From positions 260,501 to 324,500 of the forward strand of contig JAWWUD010000055.1 in the NCBI GenBank assembly GCA_033964015.1: 64,000 nt of DNA, given 5' to 3'. The stretch comes from Scolanthus callimorphus (taxonomy: Eukaryota > Cnidaria > Anthozoa > Actiniaria > Edwardsiidae). Each line of letters begins with the position of its first letter. Position 1 is the stretch's first letter. The notes beneath the pieces were generated by a model, which ran no database searches, was not told the origin of the DNA, and saw only the letters and a list, made by a program, of their open reading frames with translations. A program made the position numbers and the translations under genes. This document shows, piece after piece, positions 45,338-57,680 of the stretch.

Positions 45338-46851
45338 AAAGGCAGAAGCTCATAAGTAGGAGCGTGCATCCTCTAATGGGTGGTTCTCACATGTGTTTTA
45401 TAGCTTGGGCTATTTTAGATTTTCGCGGGAAAAATCAACCAATCAGAGAGAAGTAAACAAATTACGTCATACATGCAGCAGGCGCACGAAATACGAAATC
45501 TTCCTCTGACACGACAAGAACGGCTTTTACTTTATCCCTTTGCCAAAATGAAGCAAATATTTTTACTAGTCTAGTGATTTAGATCCAGTTTGAAAATAGC
45601 AAAGCACGCGATGAAGTGTCAAGCTAGCAGGCGTACAATATCACGAAGTGTTAAAAATTGTTATGATTGTTAGCGAACAGCAAATAGGCAAATAAAAAGA
45701 CCAAAGCAGTAGCCTACAAGAGGAACATCGAAAACTTTATAAGCTAACTTTGCCCTCAGACTGACTGGTTGTGAAGCAGATGCCATCCTCGACTGGCCAT
45801 GTATTCCATGAAATCAAAGCAGTGCACCGTTGGCCGACAATTTTAGAAAACGCTCGCTGTTTCCTGTCGATTCGCAGAGAGTGCCATCATGCAGTGCACC
45901 TTTCGCACCGGTAGTAGTAGTAACACTTTATTACCATTCATTTGTTTTCAAATAGTTTATAGAATGTGGGCAATAAACTTCTGTCGTTTATAAAGTATTT
46001 TTGATAAACGCCTGATCAACTTTTTCAAGTCGTGCTTCATTCAAGCAGTTCAAGTTCAACGCTACTACTCCAGTTCTCGCAAACAAAAACAAACTTGACA
46101 AATTTCGTGTATCAAAAAAAAAAAAAAAATTCACACAAATGAAAACAAAAAAAGGAAGAAACTAAAAAAGTCCATGTCGATTAGGAGATGAAAAAGTACA
46201 TAGTCCCGGCTTACCGAGTTGTATGTGTTCAGTTTTTTCGGACTCCTTGTACAGTTTTTGACAAACTTTCATTCTCGTCTTCCTGCTTGTATCGTTTGTA
46301 TAGTAGCGAACTTCATCTCATTGTCCGTGTACCAAATTAGAAATCAAATCATGCATCCACATAGTCCTGGTACTTCGTTGTAAATCCTTTATGCTTCCCT
46401 ATCCATACGTGACCACCAAATTCATCAGCTTTAGTGCATAAATTTATAGTCCTTCATGAACTTTTCTGCTGTGCGAGAACCGTGAGAAGAAGCGAGGCCG
46501 CTGTTCTTTTCTGCTTTCCCTTAGTCGTTTAGATTGTTTTCAAGTAATGTTTCTTGATGTCTGAAGCCATCCTTTATCTGTTTTAGTTTACTCAACTTGT
46601 ACAGTCAGAAACCATGCAAAGAGATAACATTTTCACCCTGTTTTCCATCTCGAAAAGAGCTGCAAGTAAAAATAGATTTAGCCACTGGCTAAAAGCAGAG
46701 CTCTGACGCGTGACGTCACTATGTAAGGAAGAATTCTGATTGGCTAATTTTTCCCGCGCAACTGTTTCTAAAAATAGCTCAAGCTATAAAACACATGTGA
46801 GACCCACCCATTACGTGGGATGCACGCTCCTACTTATGAGCTTCTGACAAA
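45338..46851. mobile_element. Inverted-repeat element, about 140-bp arms
   Basis: Left GCTCATAAGTAGGAGCGTGC, CACATGTGTTTTATAGCTTG and CGCGGGAAAAATCAACCAAT; right arm the complement. The right arm also carries TAGATTTAGCCACTGGCTAA, the inner motif of the 4646-9898 foldback, and GTGACGTCAC. The 1.2-kb interior looks non-coding; a poly-A run is at 46115. Confidence 0.85.
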
Positions 46852-47110
46852 GGGCATTCTCGAGCCCAGAGCTCCCCGGCTCGTAACCTCGCGGGGGAGG
46901 CTCTGGTGACAGCCACTGACGCATGCGCGAGATTTATACAGAGCCGCAGAGAGAAAGACCTTTCAGCGCATGCTCCAACGCCCAAAATCAGCCAATCAGC
47001 GACGGCCCTTAAATGGATGTCCCCAGAGCCTTCACGCGCGCAGAATGAGTGCGCATGCGCGAAATCGAGACAGCAGAAAATTCCAAGATGGCGGCCTTTT
47101 AGATGCACTT
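46852..47110. other. GC-richer repeat-like block
   Basis: CCCAGAGCTCCCCGGCTCG and GGGGAGGCTCTGG recur inverted at 51820-51880, with CGCATGCGCGAG nearby in both. It contains an AGCCAATCAG box (46990) and CAAGATGGCGGCC (47089), a YY1-like context. It could serve as a promoter for the candidate transcript that follows. Confidence 0.45.
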
Positions 47111-47765
47111 ATGGGAACAAAATTGGCAGTTTCTTTGCCAATGCAGCATCTTCAGCTACAACTAAGAATTCTTAAGGTAGGCAAGGATGCATTTTTTATT
47201 GAATCTTTCTAACAGCTGACGATTTGCAGTGATTGATCTTGAAAAGGGATGATAAATGGCAGGGGTTACCGCGACAGAAGTGAAACTTCGATATAATAGA
47301 ATTGTATTCATGATAATAATTTGATTCTTTAAAACATTTCTGTGGATGGTGGTTAAAGTCGATTGGTGTCATAGAGAACTTTGGCATAGCATATTTAATC
47401 CAGTGTGGTGTTGGTTCTATCCTTATCATTTCTGTTTCTTTATTTTAGTGGAAGACTACAAATATTTAGCTACACGTGTTCACTGCCAGACTGCATGATT
47501 TCTTGCCAGATGAGAGAGTTACGTTCACTCTTTTGATGGCTGTCCATGACTACAATGTCTTCAGCATATAGCCAACAAAACAGATTGTCATGCCACTCAG
47601 GATAAACAGCTGAGTGGTTTTCATACCAGTAATGCACTCTTGAACTCCGAAGAACGTTCTTCTTCCATTATGGGACCATCTCCTTCTATCTTGAAGATTC
47701 TTATGGGCTTTATTGCAGTGCAGTGTGGGTGTAGCAAAATAAAAGTTTCAATAAAGTGCAGGTGG
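47111..47765 (+). other. Possible two-exon transcript with a 28-residue frame
   Basis: An ATG at 47111 opens MGTKLAVSLPMQHLQLQLRI-LK, ending at 47176 before donor GTAGGC. A TATTTTAG acceptor ends at 47448, and the spliced frame continues WKTTNI-stop. Two AATAAA signals follow at 47738 and 47750. Splice sites and polyadenylation signals are plausible, but I recognise no protein and the frame is very short. It could equally be a noncoding RNA or chance. Confidence 0.3.
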
Positions 47766-48487
47766 TTTTAAAAAAAGAATGATGTGCCCTGGTCTGCGGC
47801 TTATGGCTAGCTGACTCCACAGCCTGTCCTTGAAGGTCACAGGCATTTTACATGAATGTTATATCAACTACTTGGAAATGGTAGGTAGGGTCTTGTTACA
47901 TGCCTGCTGCTGCATCCATGGCAGAGAAATGTACGGGAAGTGTAGTTTGGCTGATTTCCAGTGGTAGTCTATGCAGTGATTGCAGAGAATTGTTGCCTGT
48001 GCGATGATACCATCAAGAATGATATTGATTGATACCATCAATGTGGTATCTGAAGCAATTTCATAGCTGTCATGTCACCCACATTAGGCAGGTGTAACAA
48101 GATTTTGAAGCCTGTCACCCACAAAGTGATTGTGAAAATGTTCATACATTTACTGTATTTCACCTGCATTGTCACTGGATTTTTTCATACATTTTCTGTA
48201 TTTACCTGCCACATGGGGGACAATCTGAAGATTTCGGTTGACACGTATACAATTTGCAAGAAAATAGAGTTGTCATGGATCAGTGAATAGACTGGACGAA
48301 GGAAGGAACTTAAAAACTCTTCTCAGGTGAATTAGTTGATTTACAGCATAATTAAAAACTAAACACAAAATAGATTTGTGAACAGAAAAGTACACAACCG
48401 GAGCATGCATAAGAATGTAAGCTCATGTAAACCCTTATTAATTTAAGAATCCAAATTGGCAAATGTTTATCTTACTAAAAAACTCAA
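47766..48487. other. Intergenic
   Basis: Two related words (TTTACTGTATTTCACCTGC at about 48149 and TTTCTGTATTTACCTGCC at about 48192) form a small imperfect duplication; nothing else is recognised. Confidence 0.45.
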
Positions 48488-48690
48488 AATGGGTGGTTCC
48501 AAAAATATCCATACCCCTCTGGAATTTCCAAAGAAAAAATACAGTATTTGTATGGAAAAGATCAGGTAAATTGACCCCCCCACCCCTCCGGAATTTCCAA
48601 TCCCTTCCGTAGGGGGTGGGTGGGGGGGGGGGGGGGGGGGGTGGGGTGGGGGGGGGGTATGGATAATTTCTGGAACCACACAATGATATT
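48488..48690. mobile_element. MITE, ACCCCTCTGGAATTTCC family, with long G tract
   Basis: TGGTTCCAAAAATATCCATA, then CCCC, at the left pairs with GGGGTATGGATAATTTCTGG, then AACCAC, at the right. It is the uninterrupted relative of 18205-18912. The G-rich stretch at 48612-48658 is nearly pure G with isolated T and could form G-quadruplexes. Confidence 0.88.
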
Positions 48691-49036
48691 TAATTGCTTG
48701 GCAGCTAAATAGTTCTCAAAATAACTATTTCAATTTGAATGGCCAATGTTATAATTACAAATAAATTAGATTATGTTTTCCATTTTACAATTAGACTATT
48801 TCCTATGAGTTAATTGAAATTTCTAAGCAGTGTAATTGAGCCAATCAGATTGAAGGAATGTGATAGTATATGAGTGGGTTCTTACTATCACATTGTGAGA
48901 GATATATAGTGAGTAGTGGAAAGCCAATCAGATAGCAGGCTTCATGATTTCAGTGAAATGCCAATAATAGAATTTGCGCTTCTTGTAAATTTATTAAACT
49001 GGACAGGTTCATATAGTGGTTGCTGATATTTAACAA

Positions 49037-49261
49037 TAGGCCATTTGCACTAACTGGGTCACGTGACCCAAATCCCATACATTATGAATAACATCTTGAA
49101 AATTAAACTCGCTGCCATTTGCTCCAGGTTAAAGATTTTATGCTGAAACTTGAGTTTCTGACTAATATCAATTGGTTCTTTGTATTTCTTGAATTGATTT
49201 TGACAAAACATCTCCTTAAGAGGTAGTTGGGGTCACGTGACCATGTTAGTGCAAATGGCCT
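49037..49261. mobile_element. MITE with AGGCCATTTGCACTAAC ends
   Basis: Ends AGGCCATTTGCACTAAC and GTTAGTGCAAATGGCCT; inside each is the perfect GGTCACGTGACC palindrome. Confidence 0.9.
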
Positions 49262-49684
49262 ATTAGACTATGAGTTCGAGTTTTCTGTGATTCAATAGTT
49301 AATGAGGTGCGTAGCACAGAGTTGACTATTTGACTCATAGAAAACAAGAATCAGTAGTCTAGTTGTTTTATTAGAATCCCACTAGCATACTATCTTGGAG
49401 TTGTTGCCAAAACATATTTATTTTCATGGTTTTAGAGAGTTTTGTGCTAGCGTTTTCGTTACTCGCTATCTATTATGTAGATAGTGAGTAGGGGAGCCAA
49501 TCAAATTACAGAATTGGTGACAGTATGCAAGTGGGTTTCTACTAACATTAATTAGTCATAAGCCCCCCCCCCCCCCTCTCCCAGCTCTGCAGTCCCTGCA
49601 TTACAATTTTTGCAAAATTCAGTATTCATGTTGGTAAAGTACTTTGCATTAAAGGCAACCTTCAGAGTTTGAAGTGTCATTTAT

Positions 49685-49981
49685 TGGGCAATTCCAGAGA
49701 ATATATGTATCCCTTGGATGGGTGGCATTCTAAAATTCTGAATCTGAGGGGGGTTTTCAAGCTCGGAATTCTGTCTGCATGGGGGCTCTCAGAGCTGGAA
49801 GTTAGTTTAACCTCTCAGGAATTCTACATGCATTGGGATTATATATGCATTGGCAGGGGGGATAAGCCATTTTGGAAATTCTGGATGCATGGTGGTGGTG
49901 GGGGGGGGGGGGGGAGGGGGTAAAAAAACTAGTGCAGCCCATCTCCCCAAGGCACGTATATTTTCTGGAATTGCCCATTTT
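49685..49981. mobile_element. G-tract MITE, TGGGCAATTCCAGAGAATAT ends
   Basis: TGGGCAATTCCAGAGAATAT at the left, complement AATTGCCCA at the right. It holds GCATGGTGGTGG followed by a long G run (49890-49919). A C run lies at 49564-49576, outside the element. A second copy, lacking the left third, is at 50424-50630. Confidence 0.85.
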
Positions 49982-50034
49982 TAAAAAAAACTTGTATACA
50001 TTATAGATCATCTGATCAACTCTCTAGGGTGGTA

Positions 50035-50190
50035 CACTATACACTTTATGACTGCTCTCGAGGGAAACAGTGAGTTTTGTTTTCCCGAGAATATCAATGT
50101 TTCCCGAGACGAAGTAGAGGGAAACCTCGAGATTCGAGGGAAAACAAAACTCGCTGTTTCCCTAGAGTGCAGTCATTAAGTGTTTTATTA
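50035..50190. repeat. Hairpin MITE
   Basis: CACTTTATGACTGCTCTCGA and GGGAAACAGTGAGTTTTGTT pair with the complement at 50130-50188. The loop carries TTTCCCGAGACGAAGTAGAG. Confidence 0.85.
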
Positions 50191-50423
50191 TATAGCAAAA
50201 AGGAAATACACAGTTAAAATAGTCCATGTTGTTATTTTTACTTTCCCGCTCTGGCGATGTAGCCCGCACGGCCAACAATTTTTTAATTGTAGCCCGCGCG
50301 GGCGACATTGAGTTTGTACCTTACCACATGACCAAGATAGAACCAATCCGAGCGCGTGCTTTGATTGAATAAACACGAGCTATATAATAATTGTGCTTGT
50401 TTTATGATTCAATAAAATGTGCT

Positions 50424-50630
50424 GGAAGTTAGTTTAACCTTCTCAGCTGGAAGTTAGTTTAACCTCTCAGGAATTCTACATGCATTTGGATTATATATGC
50501 AATTGGGGGGGGGGGATAAGCCGTTTTAGAAATTCTGGATGCATGGTGGTGGGGGGGGGGGGGGGGTGGTAAAAGAACTAGTCAGCCCATCTCCCCAGGG
50601 CACATATATTTTCTGGAATTGCCCATTTCA
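50424..50630. mobile_element. Second G-tract MITE copy, left-truncated
   Basis: Same body as 49795-49980 (GGAATTCTACATGCATT, GCATGGTGGTGG, a G run, CAGCCCATCTCCCC) and the same right end. A 24-bp partial duplication (GCTGGAAGTTAGTTTAACC) sits at its left edge. Confidence 0.85.
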
Positions 50631-50639
50631 AAAAAACGA

Positions 50640-51953
50640 AACTTGTACACATTATAGATCAACTCTCTAGAGTGGTACACTTGTGCTTGTTTTATGATTC
50701 AATAAAATATGGTATGCAGTGCGATTTTATAAAATCAAGAGTGGAGGTTTTATGAAAAGTGGCTCTGCAGGATCACATGATCTGTAGTGAGGTATGTCAC
50801 TGAGTAGTATTCAAAAATAAATAAATAATTGTTGTAGTAGATGCCTTGTAGTTGGCGAAATCATACATTACAGTTGCTTACGAATGTGAATAGGTACCAG
50901 GTTAAAAATGTATTATATAGATGTTCTATAACTTTCTCACATTGTCCCCACACAAAATAAGATTACTTGGGACTACATTTCTGTTTCAAGAATGTAAAAC
51001 ATATAAAGCGACCATGTGTCAATCGATTTTTTTCGTGTCATTTTTATATCAACCCTGAAAGAAACCAGCCAAAACCAGATCGTATTAATGAAGAAGGAAA
51101 TTGATTCGTGTTCAAGTTCATGTAGCAGAACTAATACAGTGATTATTTTATTTTTCGTATCAAAATGAAATGTGTTTTTGGTGCCTCGCTTTTTGCGATC
51201 AAAATCACGAAGTGTGGACGTACCTTATTCATTTGAAGGTAGTGAATTTTGAGGACAGTACATGGGTTGATCTTTAAACTTTTCTCCCTCATTGTTTGGC
51301 AAAGTGTACATGGTTTATGATTTGGTACTTCGTATTTTCTAAATCTTCGAGAACGAAAAAATCTTGATGGCTTCATCATTCGGACCGGGAATTTTGACTC
51401 ACGAAAATTGACATCGGGTTTTCACTTCGTTTCTGTGTCGAAGACCAAGCCAAGAACTGATCCGATGCTGGATTTTCACTGCATCCTGAGTGTCTTTGCC
51501 GAGGATTGGGGTGATTTTGCCCTCTGACTTATCTCAGATCAACAACAAAGCATACCAAAACCACAGCCGTCCCGATGCCACTACGAGGTTTCTCAGTTCA
51601 AATGCCGAAAACAAAAATGTTAAAGAAAATTATAAAAAGTTAAACTCACAAAACAAGGAAAATATACTAGACTTGCTATTCACCAAGTTTGGAGCTTATT
51701 TTTTTAGCGGTTTTCTTATTTTTTGCAGTTTTGTTGGCTCTGAAACCACAGCTATCACGAAAGTTATTTTTCAAATTTTGGCGGGAAGGCGAGTACGCAT
51801 GCGCACCCGTTCTGCGCGCGTGAACCCAGAGCCTCCCCTGCGAGCAGACGAGCTGGGGAGCTCTGGGTACGAGAATGGACAAAGGGTGTAGGAGTAGACG
51901 CGTGTACCAGTTGTCAAGAACCAAAGGCCTGGCGGAATTGAATCGAACGAAAA
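50640..51953. other. Intergenic, no gene recognised
   Basis: The open frame at 51490-51891 has no recognisable domain, and its second half lies in the inverted copy of the 46852 repeat block (GCGCACCCGTTCTGCGCGCG, GGGGAGCTCTGGG), so I do not call it a gene. Confidence 0.5.
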
Positions 51954-52430
51954 CTACAAGCCTATGGATGCAGTTGCAACAAGCTGTTGACGGATATTTG
52001 CGCGACAATATAAATCTTTCGCAGAATCAGATTTCCATCAACCATGAAACTTGATCATGCTTTCTGGTACATTATTATTGACGGCTGCGCTTGCGCCACC
52101 TATTCTGAAAGAATGAAGACCAATGGACCCTGGTGGAACACCGATAGCTTGAAATTTAGCGAGTACAACTTCCCTGGCCCTTGTATAGGAAAGTTGAGAA
52201 CCCGAACGTAATGAATAACCTTTAGTTTTACCATAAGAAAGATTTTGAAAAATAAATTCGGAAGATGAAAAATCCATTTTTGCGAGCTGGGCATACCTAG
52301 AAGGCATAGAACAAGGGCAAGTAGGAGTACCTGTCTTAGAAATTAAGCGAACGCAACCCTTTCCCAGTTGGTCAAATCTTACTCGAAGTAATATTGATAG
52401 AAAAATACCCCTGGAAAGGTGTGATATCAC
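51954..52430 (-). pseudogene. Decayed tyrosine recombinase, C-terminal half
   Basis: The frame contains LISKTGTPTCPCSMPSRYA, SLRSGSQLSYTRAREVVLAK and SIGLHSFRIGGASAAVNNNV, then PESMIKFHG. HSFRxGGASAAxxxGVPExxIKxHGRW is the box II region of DIRS/Ngaro/Crypton-type tyrosine recombinases; HSFR supplies the catalytic H-x-x-R. After KFHG the codon is TGA (52038-52040) where the family has arginine, and the frame then continues WKSDSAKDLYC to a TAG at 51954. That stretch includes the expected catalytic tyrosine. The N-terminal half, with the first catalytic arginine, is not seen. The enzyme class cuts and rejoins DNA without DDE chemistry. This copy cannot be active as read. Confidence 0.85.
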
Positions 52431-54529
52431 ACCATTTAAGGAAATTTCGATGTCGGAAAAAAAAAAAACGTCGAAATCGACAGAATATGGAATATACGGA
52501 GTATAATTCCAAAAGCGCGTACTTTAAGCATTCGCAAATTGCGAACAGGGCGAAAAAACGCTTTCAACGTTTTTAATTACGAGTTTAAAAGAGAGTTGCT
52601 ATTTGTGTAAATATTGCGTTCTTGTCAAAAAAGAAGAACTGGGCAAGACGCCACGTTACGCATTCTCATAATTTCACGCGTACAACAAACAGCAGCTCAC
52701 AAACCGCTTTAGACAGAAAACGTCAATAAAGATATTAGTAAAAATTTAACCTGTCTCGTTAGTCTCGTTTTGCAAAAAATAACAATAAAAAAAGATTGCA
52801 AAAAAAGAAATTTGTTTTGAATAAAGCATGGATTAACGGGTGCGCAAAATCTAGGGAAGCCATTCAGTTGTTATTATGTTTTAGTTTATACCCAGGGCTC
52901 CTATTGATAGCAGGATGGCCCTTGGCTACCTGAATGGACAACCCTGGTGTTTAAATTTTAAATTTTAAATAAAGGCTTCTCTCTCTCTCTCTCTCTCTCT
53001 CTCTATTCCCTTGGTGGACATGATCGTGAGAAATGTCAAGTCTTTCAAGTTTTGATCAGTTCTCCCAACATCCCCCTCGTGTTTGTAAGAAAGCAGAGAG
53101 CACGCGGAAAGTACTTTTATTGCTTATTAAAGTCATGTGACGAGCCTTATCATAGTTCAAGTATCAGATTTGATGTGCCTTAAGAACTAATTTTGTGGAT
53201 ACAGTATAAAGAAACACCAAATATGAGAAAAACGCAAATCGGACTCGTTTTCATGCAATTATGCTAATTAGCAGCCTTAAATCGCAAAATCACGCTTGGT
53301 AAACAGCAGATTCGTAATCAGCGCCCCAAAAATCATTGGGAATAGCCTGTTTACAAACTTTTCCTCGAGTTTGCCGTCAGAAGTTCACTTTTCCGAAATT
53401 GGTCCTAGTCTATTAGTCAATGCTGACATTGAATCAATGTATGAAAATAGCAAATATCCGCGAGGTTTGAACTCTAAAAAGTTGAACTGATAAGAAAATT
53501 GTGTTTTGTAAAATTAAACGAAATTGTATACCATAGTTTAGCCTAGGATGTAAGCTTTAAAATGAGGTATCACTTGTAAAGATACGACCATTTTTCGTGA
53601 AATTATGCCATTTTAACCAAAAAGTACACCGAAGGTAGACCATCATTAGAAATCTCGTCAAGTCGACGCTGCTCAAGTCGCTAAAAGGTGATTGCTGTGA
53701 ATGCGTGTTCGTGATTGGAATTGCTGGTATGCGATAGCTCAGCCCTTATACTTGCTCGTTGTGACCCTTTGCCTCCTTAAAAATATTAGCGATGAGCGCA
53801 GGAGTTTCATGTTCGTGTTTCAGTATTTTTGGGATCAAAGCGTCATCGGTTGTCAACCTAAAAATGCCAAATGGCAACGGACAATGGTTATGCAAATGTC
53901 CATTTAGAGTGTAGACTGCATGGGGTTATATTGGAGTTTGGTGTAGATTTGGTGCTCAATTCTCTCGAGCAAGCTCAACCATCTGAGTCGTAATCTAATG
54001 GTCGTGTCCATGGCTGTGTTGCAAGTAAGCTATTGTCTGTAAAAATATAAATAAAGACAGTAAACATTTTTAGTTGGAATCTAGAAAACAAAACGTTGCG
54101 GGTACCAGCGTCCCCCCTCCCACACACACACATAAATCTATTAGTGCGAGTTGTGAGTGAGTGAGTGCCTTTATTGATACACGGTGGAATATCAGAGAAT
54201 ACACTCCTGGTTTACATATAGACAAAAGAACAAAGATATGTGTAAAAATTATATACGATTGTTGTGTTACAGTCTATATGTACAAGTTTTTAAAGAAGCA
54301 GGAGGAAGTTCATTTTACATGTGTCCTTCATGTTTAACTGAAAACATTCTTGCGCGCGACAAAATTTTGTAGTCGAGACACAAAAATGTTTATTCGCCAG
54401 ACAAGAACAATTTTATGTTTCCAAGACACGTGCGTGAGATGTTTCCTAGTTTAGCCACTCGGGGAAAATATGCAGGAGACAAATGTTGCGCGCTACACGT
54501 GTCCTAGTTTAGCCGAAAATATCCGAGCT
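52431..54529. other. Intergenic
   Basis: Holds a CT microsatellite at 52978-53004 and duplicated TTAAATTTTAAAT words just before it. No gene is recognised. Confidence 0.5.
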
Positions 54530-56290
54530 ACAGTTGACCCCCTTGTTCTTCTTTAGACATCTCTAAACAAAATTGTGCTATCATTTTTGCACGAAATCTC
54601 AATATTTATGTTAAATTTAATTGCTTCTCAGCTGGTGGGTGGGGTTTGTGTAAGGGTGGCATACTAGTCCAATACTCTGACAAATTTATGCATGGCATTG
54701 TTCTCCCCCATTGTATTGCCTCGTTCTATAATACCAGAAACATATAAGTGAGTTGAAACGTGTAACAGCGCGACAACCTGCGAACAACTCGCGATCAATA
54801 AACACCATATTTGGAAAGCATCAGATTTATCGCTTAGCCAATCAGCAACGGGAGATGTTATTCGTCATGTTTTCTAAAAATAACGCGCGCGAACTCCCCA
54901 CAACAGGAAGCACAAATGAGTTGAGAAATGTTTCTTTTCCATGCTCAAAATCCATAAAAAAATCAGGCTTAAAAGCACCACGAAGAAGAACAAATGAAAA
55001 TCTAAAGACAACAATTTATAAAGAAATAAAATCGATAAGTTAATTTATAAACTAAACGTTTTTTAAAATTCACTACTGAAAGAAAAAAAAACCTTTTTGT
55101 CGAGCCTTACTTGTTTGTTTTAGCTTGATTGGATCCTTCGTTCTTTCTTTGACATCTCATTTTCCAGTACAATTTCAACGACAACATCTCTTGAAGTTTA
55201 TAACTAAGTGCACTGGAGAACTACTCTAATTTCCCTTCTTCTGTGTTTGTGGTTTCAACAAGGTTTTCAGGTTTCAACGGATCCCTTGCAAATAGCCGAG
55301 CTGTTTATCTCCTTCGTTCCTACGTGTAAATTAGTTCCTTTTCGATCAACAGAATCCAGCCGACGTTGATATTCATTTCTCCCGTTCTGGTTATTTCTAC
55401 AATAGTTTCTCAGAGTTCCTAGCCATAAAAACTCTGCTTGGCCAACTTCTTTTTCTTGAAGTCCCGAAACTGAGAGTGGTGTGAGTTTACTTTGCAAAAT
55501 ATGCTCAATTCCTGAGTTATTTTTCTCCTTCTGAGAAATTTATGCATTTTGGTTGAGCTTGGAAGTTCTTCTTACAAAGTTAATTGATTTTCCAGCAGAA
55601 AATCTCGTAGAAAAGCCGGTAAGGCTTCCAAAAATCTGCAAGCATCGATGAATCAGAAATGTAGCTTTGCAAAACGAGCACACCGAAGCATGCCGTGTGC
55701 AGTGGTGAAAAGTCACACCTGAATTTTGATTGGCTGCATGCAAGGACATTCTTTTCCAAATATGGTGTTTATTGATCGCGAGTTGTTCGCAGGTTGACAC
55801 ATCAGATTCATTCGTCTGTTACACGTTTCAACTCACTTATATGTTTCTGATAATACACTCCATTGCACTCCATTGTTTTAGACAACGCCTTGCATAAATT
55901 TGTCAGTGTATTGGACAACCCTCAAGGGTGCATAAAAAAAAATGGTATATGTACATGTTGAAAATATAACAAAATATTCATTAAAAAAAACTTATAATAT
56001 TTTAATTTAAAAACAGAAGTTTCGTGGCTCTTGGCACTTCATCAGTTAACGGATCCGTCTCAGTTATTCTCAAGTGGCAGGAGCCACGAAACGTCTGTTT
56101 AATATTAAAGCGTTTTACAATCCAAATTTTATATATTTTATCTACATACCATTAGCGCTACACAGTCAATGCTATATATTAGCATTTTCCCTACACGTCC
56201 AAGTTTAATATCCTTCACACGAATATTATAAAAGTTATGACCGAATTTATATTTACAGAAAATCCGCTAGGACTTTTCCTAAGAGACTTA
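54530..56290. mobile_element. Degenerate foldback related to 22982-24411
   Basis: The left edge GAGCTACAGTTGACCCCCTT, then TTTTTGCACGAAAT, and right edge AAAAGTTATGACCGAATTTA are shared with the intron element. Inner arms 54685-54815 and 55745-55920 pair (ATATAAGTGAGTTGAAACGT, CGAACAACTCGCGATCAATA). Three frames of 76-96 codons lie between the arms (54753-55043 +, 55267-55497 -, 55540-55800 -); none has a domain I recognise. Confidence 0.75.
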
Positions 56291-56503
56291 GGCCTAGTAC
56301 ATACGTTGTTACCACGAAATACTCGAAACTCGCGGCGTTGAAATGGATTCTACATAATTCGACCGAAAATGCGCCCACCTATTAAGCTAGAATACGGCTA
56401 CAGTCGGATGAACCTCGAATATAACGGACGCACCGCACCGCGTCTAGGTCCAGGTACCAGGACATCAATGACATATACAACCCCCCTTGCTAATAATAGA
56501 ACA

Positions 56504-56634
56504 GGGGCCGGTTCCTAGAAGGTCAGTTAAGAGTTATCAGTGGATAAACGCTTATCCAACGGATAAATCCTGAACAAAACCGATACAACAGATAACTTTA
56601 ATCCGTGGATAACTTATCCAACCTTTCAGGTATC
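56504..56634. mobile_element. Short MITE with GGGGCCGGTTCCTAG end
   Basis: GGGGCCGGTTCCTAGAAGG and TCAGTTAAGAGTTATC at the left, the diverged complement GATAACTTATCC, then AACCTTTCAGGTATCGGCCC, at the right; the centre is a GTGGATAA/TTATCCA inverted repeat. Confidence 0.75.
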
Positions 56635-57680
56635 GGCCCCACGATTTCTAATAAATTCAAACCGATGAAAAATGAGCTGACCCGACAAAAATTGGTCAAA
56701 CCCACAGATAATTTCCTGAAAACCCGGTTGGAATCTAATGTTTGGCGGGTCTGTTACAGGGGGTGTTTCAGTGTTGTACACTAAGAATTAATGGAAATTC
56801 ACAGAATTAAAGAAAATGCAATCAACAACTCTACTCGACATGTTTTTCAAATGGGCTCAATCAAGGAATGTAAACACGCCGTACAATGTGTCAATAGTAC
56901 TTTCGCTTCGTACACGCAAAGCAGAAGTTTTTTTTTTATTGTGACCCTAAAATAATACATTTATTTCGCATTTCCTATTTTACAGCAATTTGAAGGAAAT
57001 ATTTTGGTCAAAATATATGTTATTAGAATTCAAACATTTCTGCGTGGTTTGCTTTTGAATAGCTACCATTCTCGGCGGAAATAAAAGCAAAACACTGACA
57101 CAATGTTTAACATTTTTGCCGTAGCCTCGCTTTCATGTCGCAACACTAACTAAAAACTCGTCATAAAAACCTCTATTTTTTGGCATGTTCCCCTATTGCG
57201 ATTTTAGGAGACTTTTGATATGTTATAAATGATGACTTCCTAGACCTAAAACCGTTGAAAAATCTTCTGTTGCAATTACTTTTAGGTTGACCCCAATTTA
57301 TTCATAGATTGCCTGGACTAAAATGGTCCATTAGCTTAAACACGGAGTTCCGGTACTATATAGATTTAGGCAATGCCTAAAAGCGGAACTCCAATCATAA
57401 ACACCCCACGTCTTACTCACAGGGAGCTCACCTTTACAGTTTAAATCAAGAAAATTCATGTTACCATTATATGGCAATGATAGTATTAGCGCGTTCTGAT
57501 ATGCTAACAAGTCGCAGTTCACGACCGACAAAAGATAATCTCCTTGAAATAAAAATGAAAAATACGATTTGCAGCGAAATCCACAACAAAGAATACTTGA
57601 CATAGTATTTGTCTCATTGTACTAACTAAATCTAACATGTGAAAAGGAAAATCAAAGCTAGAATATCAGAAATGACCTGT
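56635..57680. other. Intergenic with a solo family motif
   Basis: At about 57358-57392, TATATAGATTTAGGCAATGC and CTAAAAGCGGAACTCC match the inner motif seen at 5910, 6970 and 46675. The minus-strand frame running through it is not claimed as a gene. Confidence 0.5.

Noticed and set aside
48438..48683. Proline-rich frames
   Set aside because: They are translations of the poly-G tract of a MITE.
51490..51891. 133-codon open frame
   Set aside because: The second half lies in a dispersed repeat block shared with 46852-47100 and no domain is seen; unsupported as a gene.
54753..55800. Frames of 76-96 codons between foldback arms, as a possible transposase
   Set aside because: No DDE, zinc-finger or other transposase motif could be seen on either strand.
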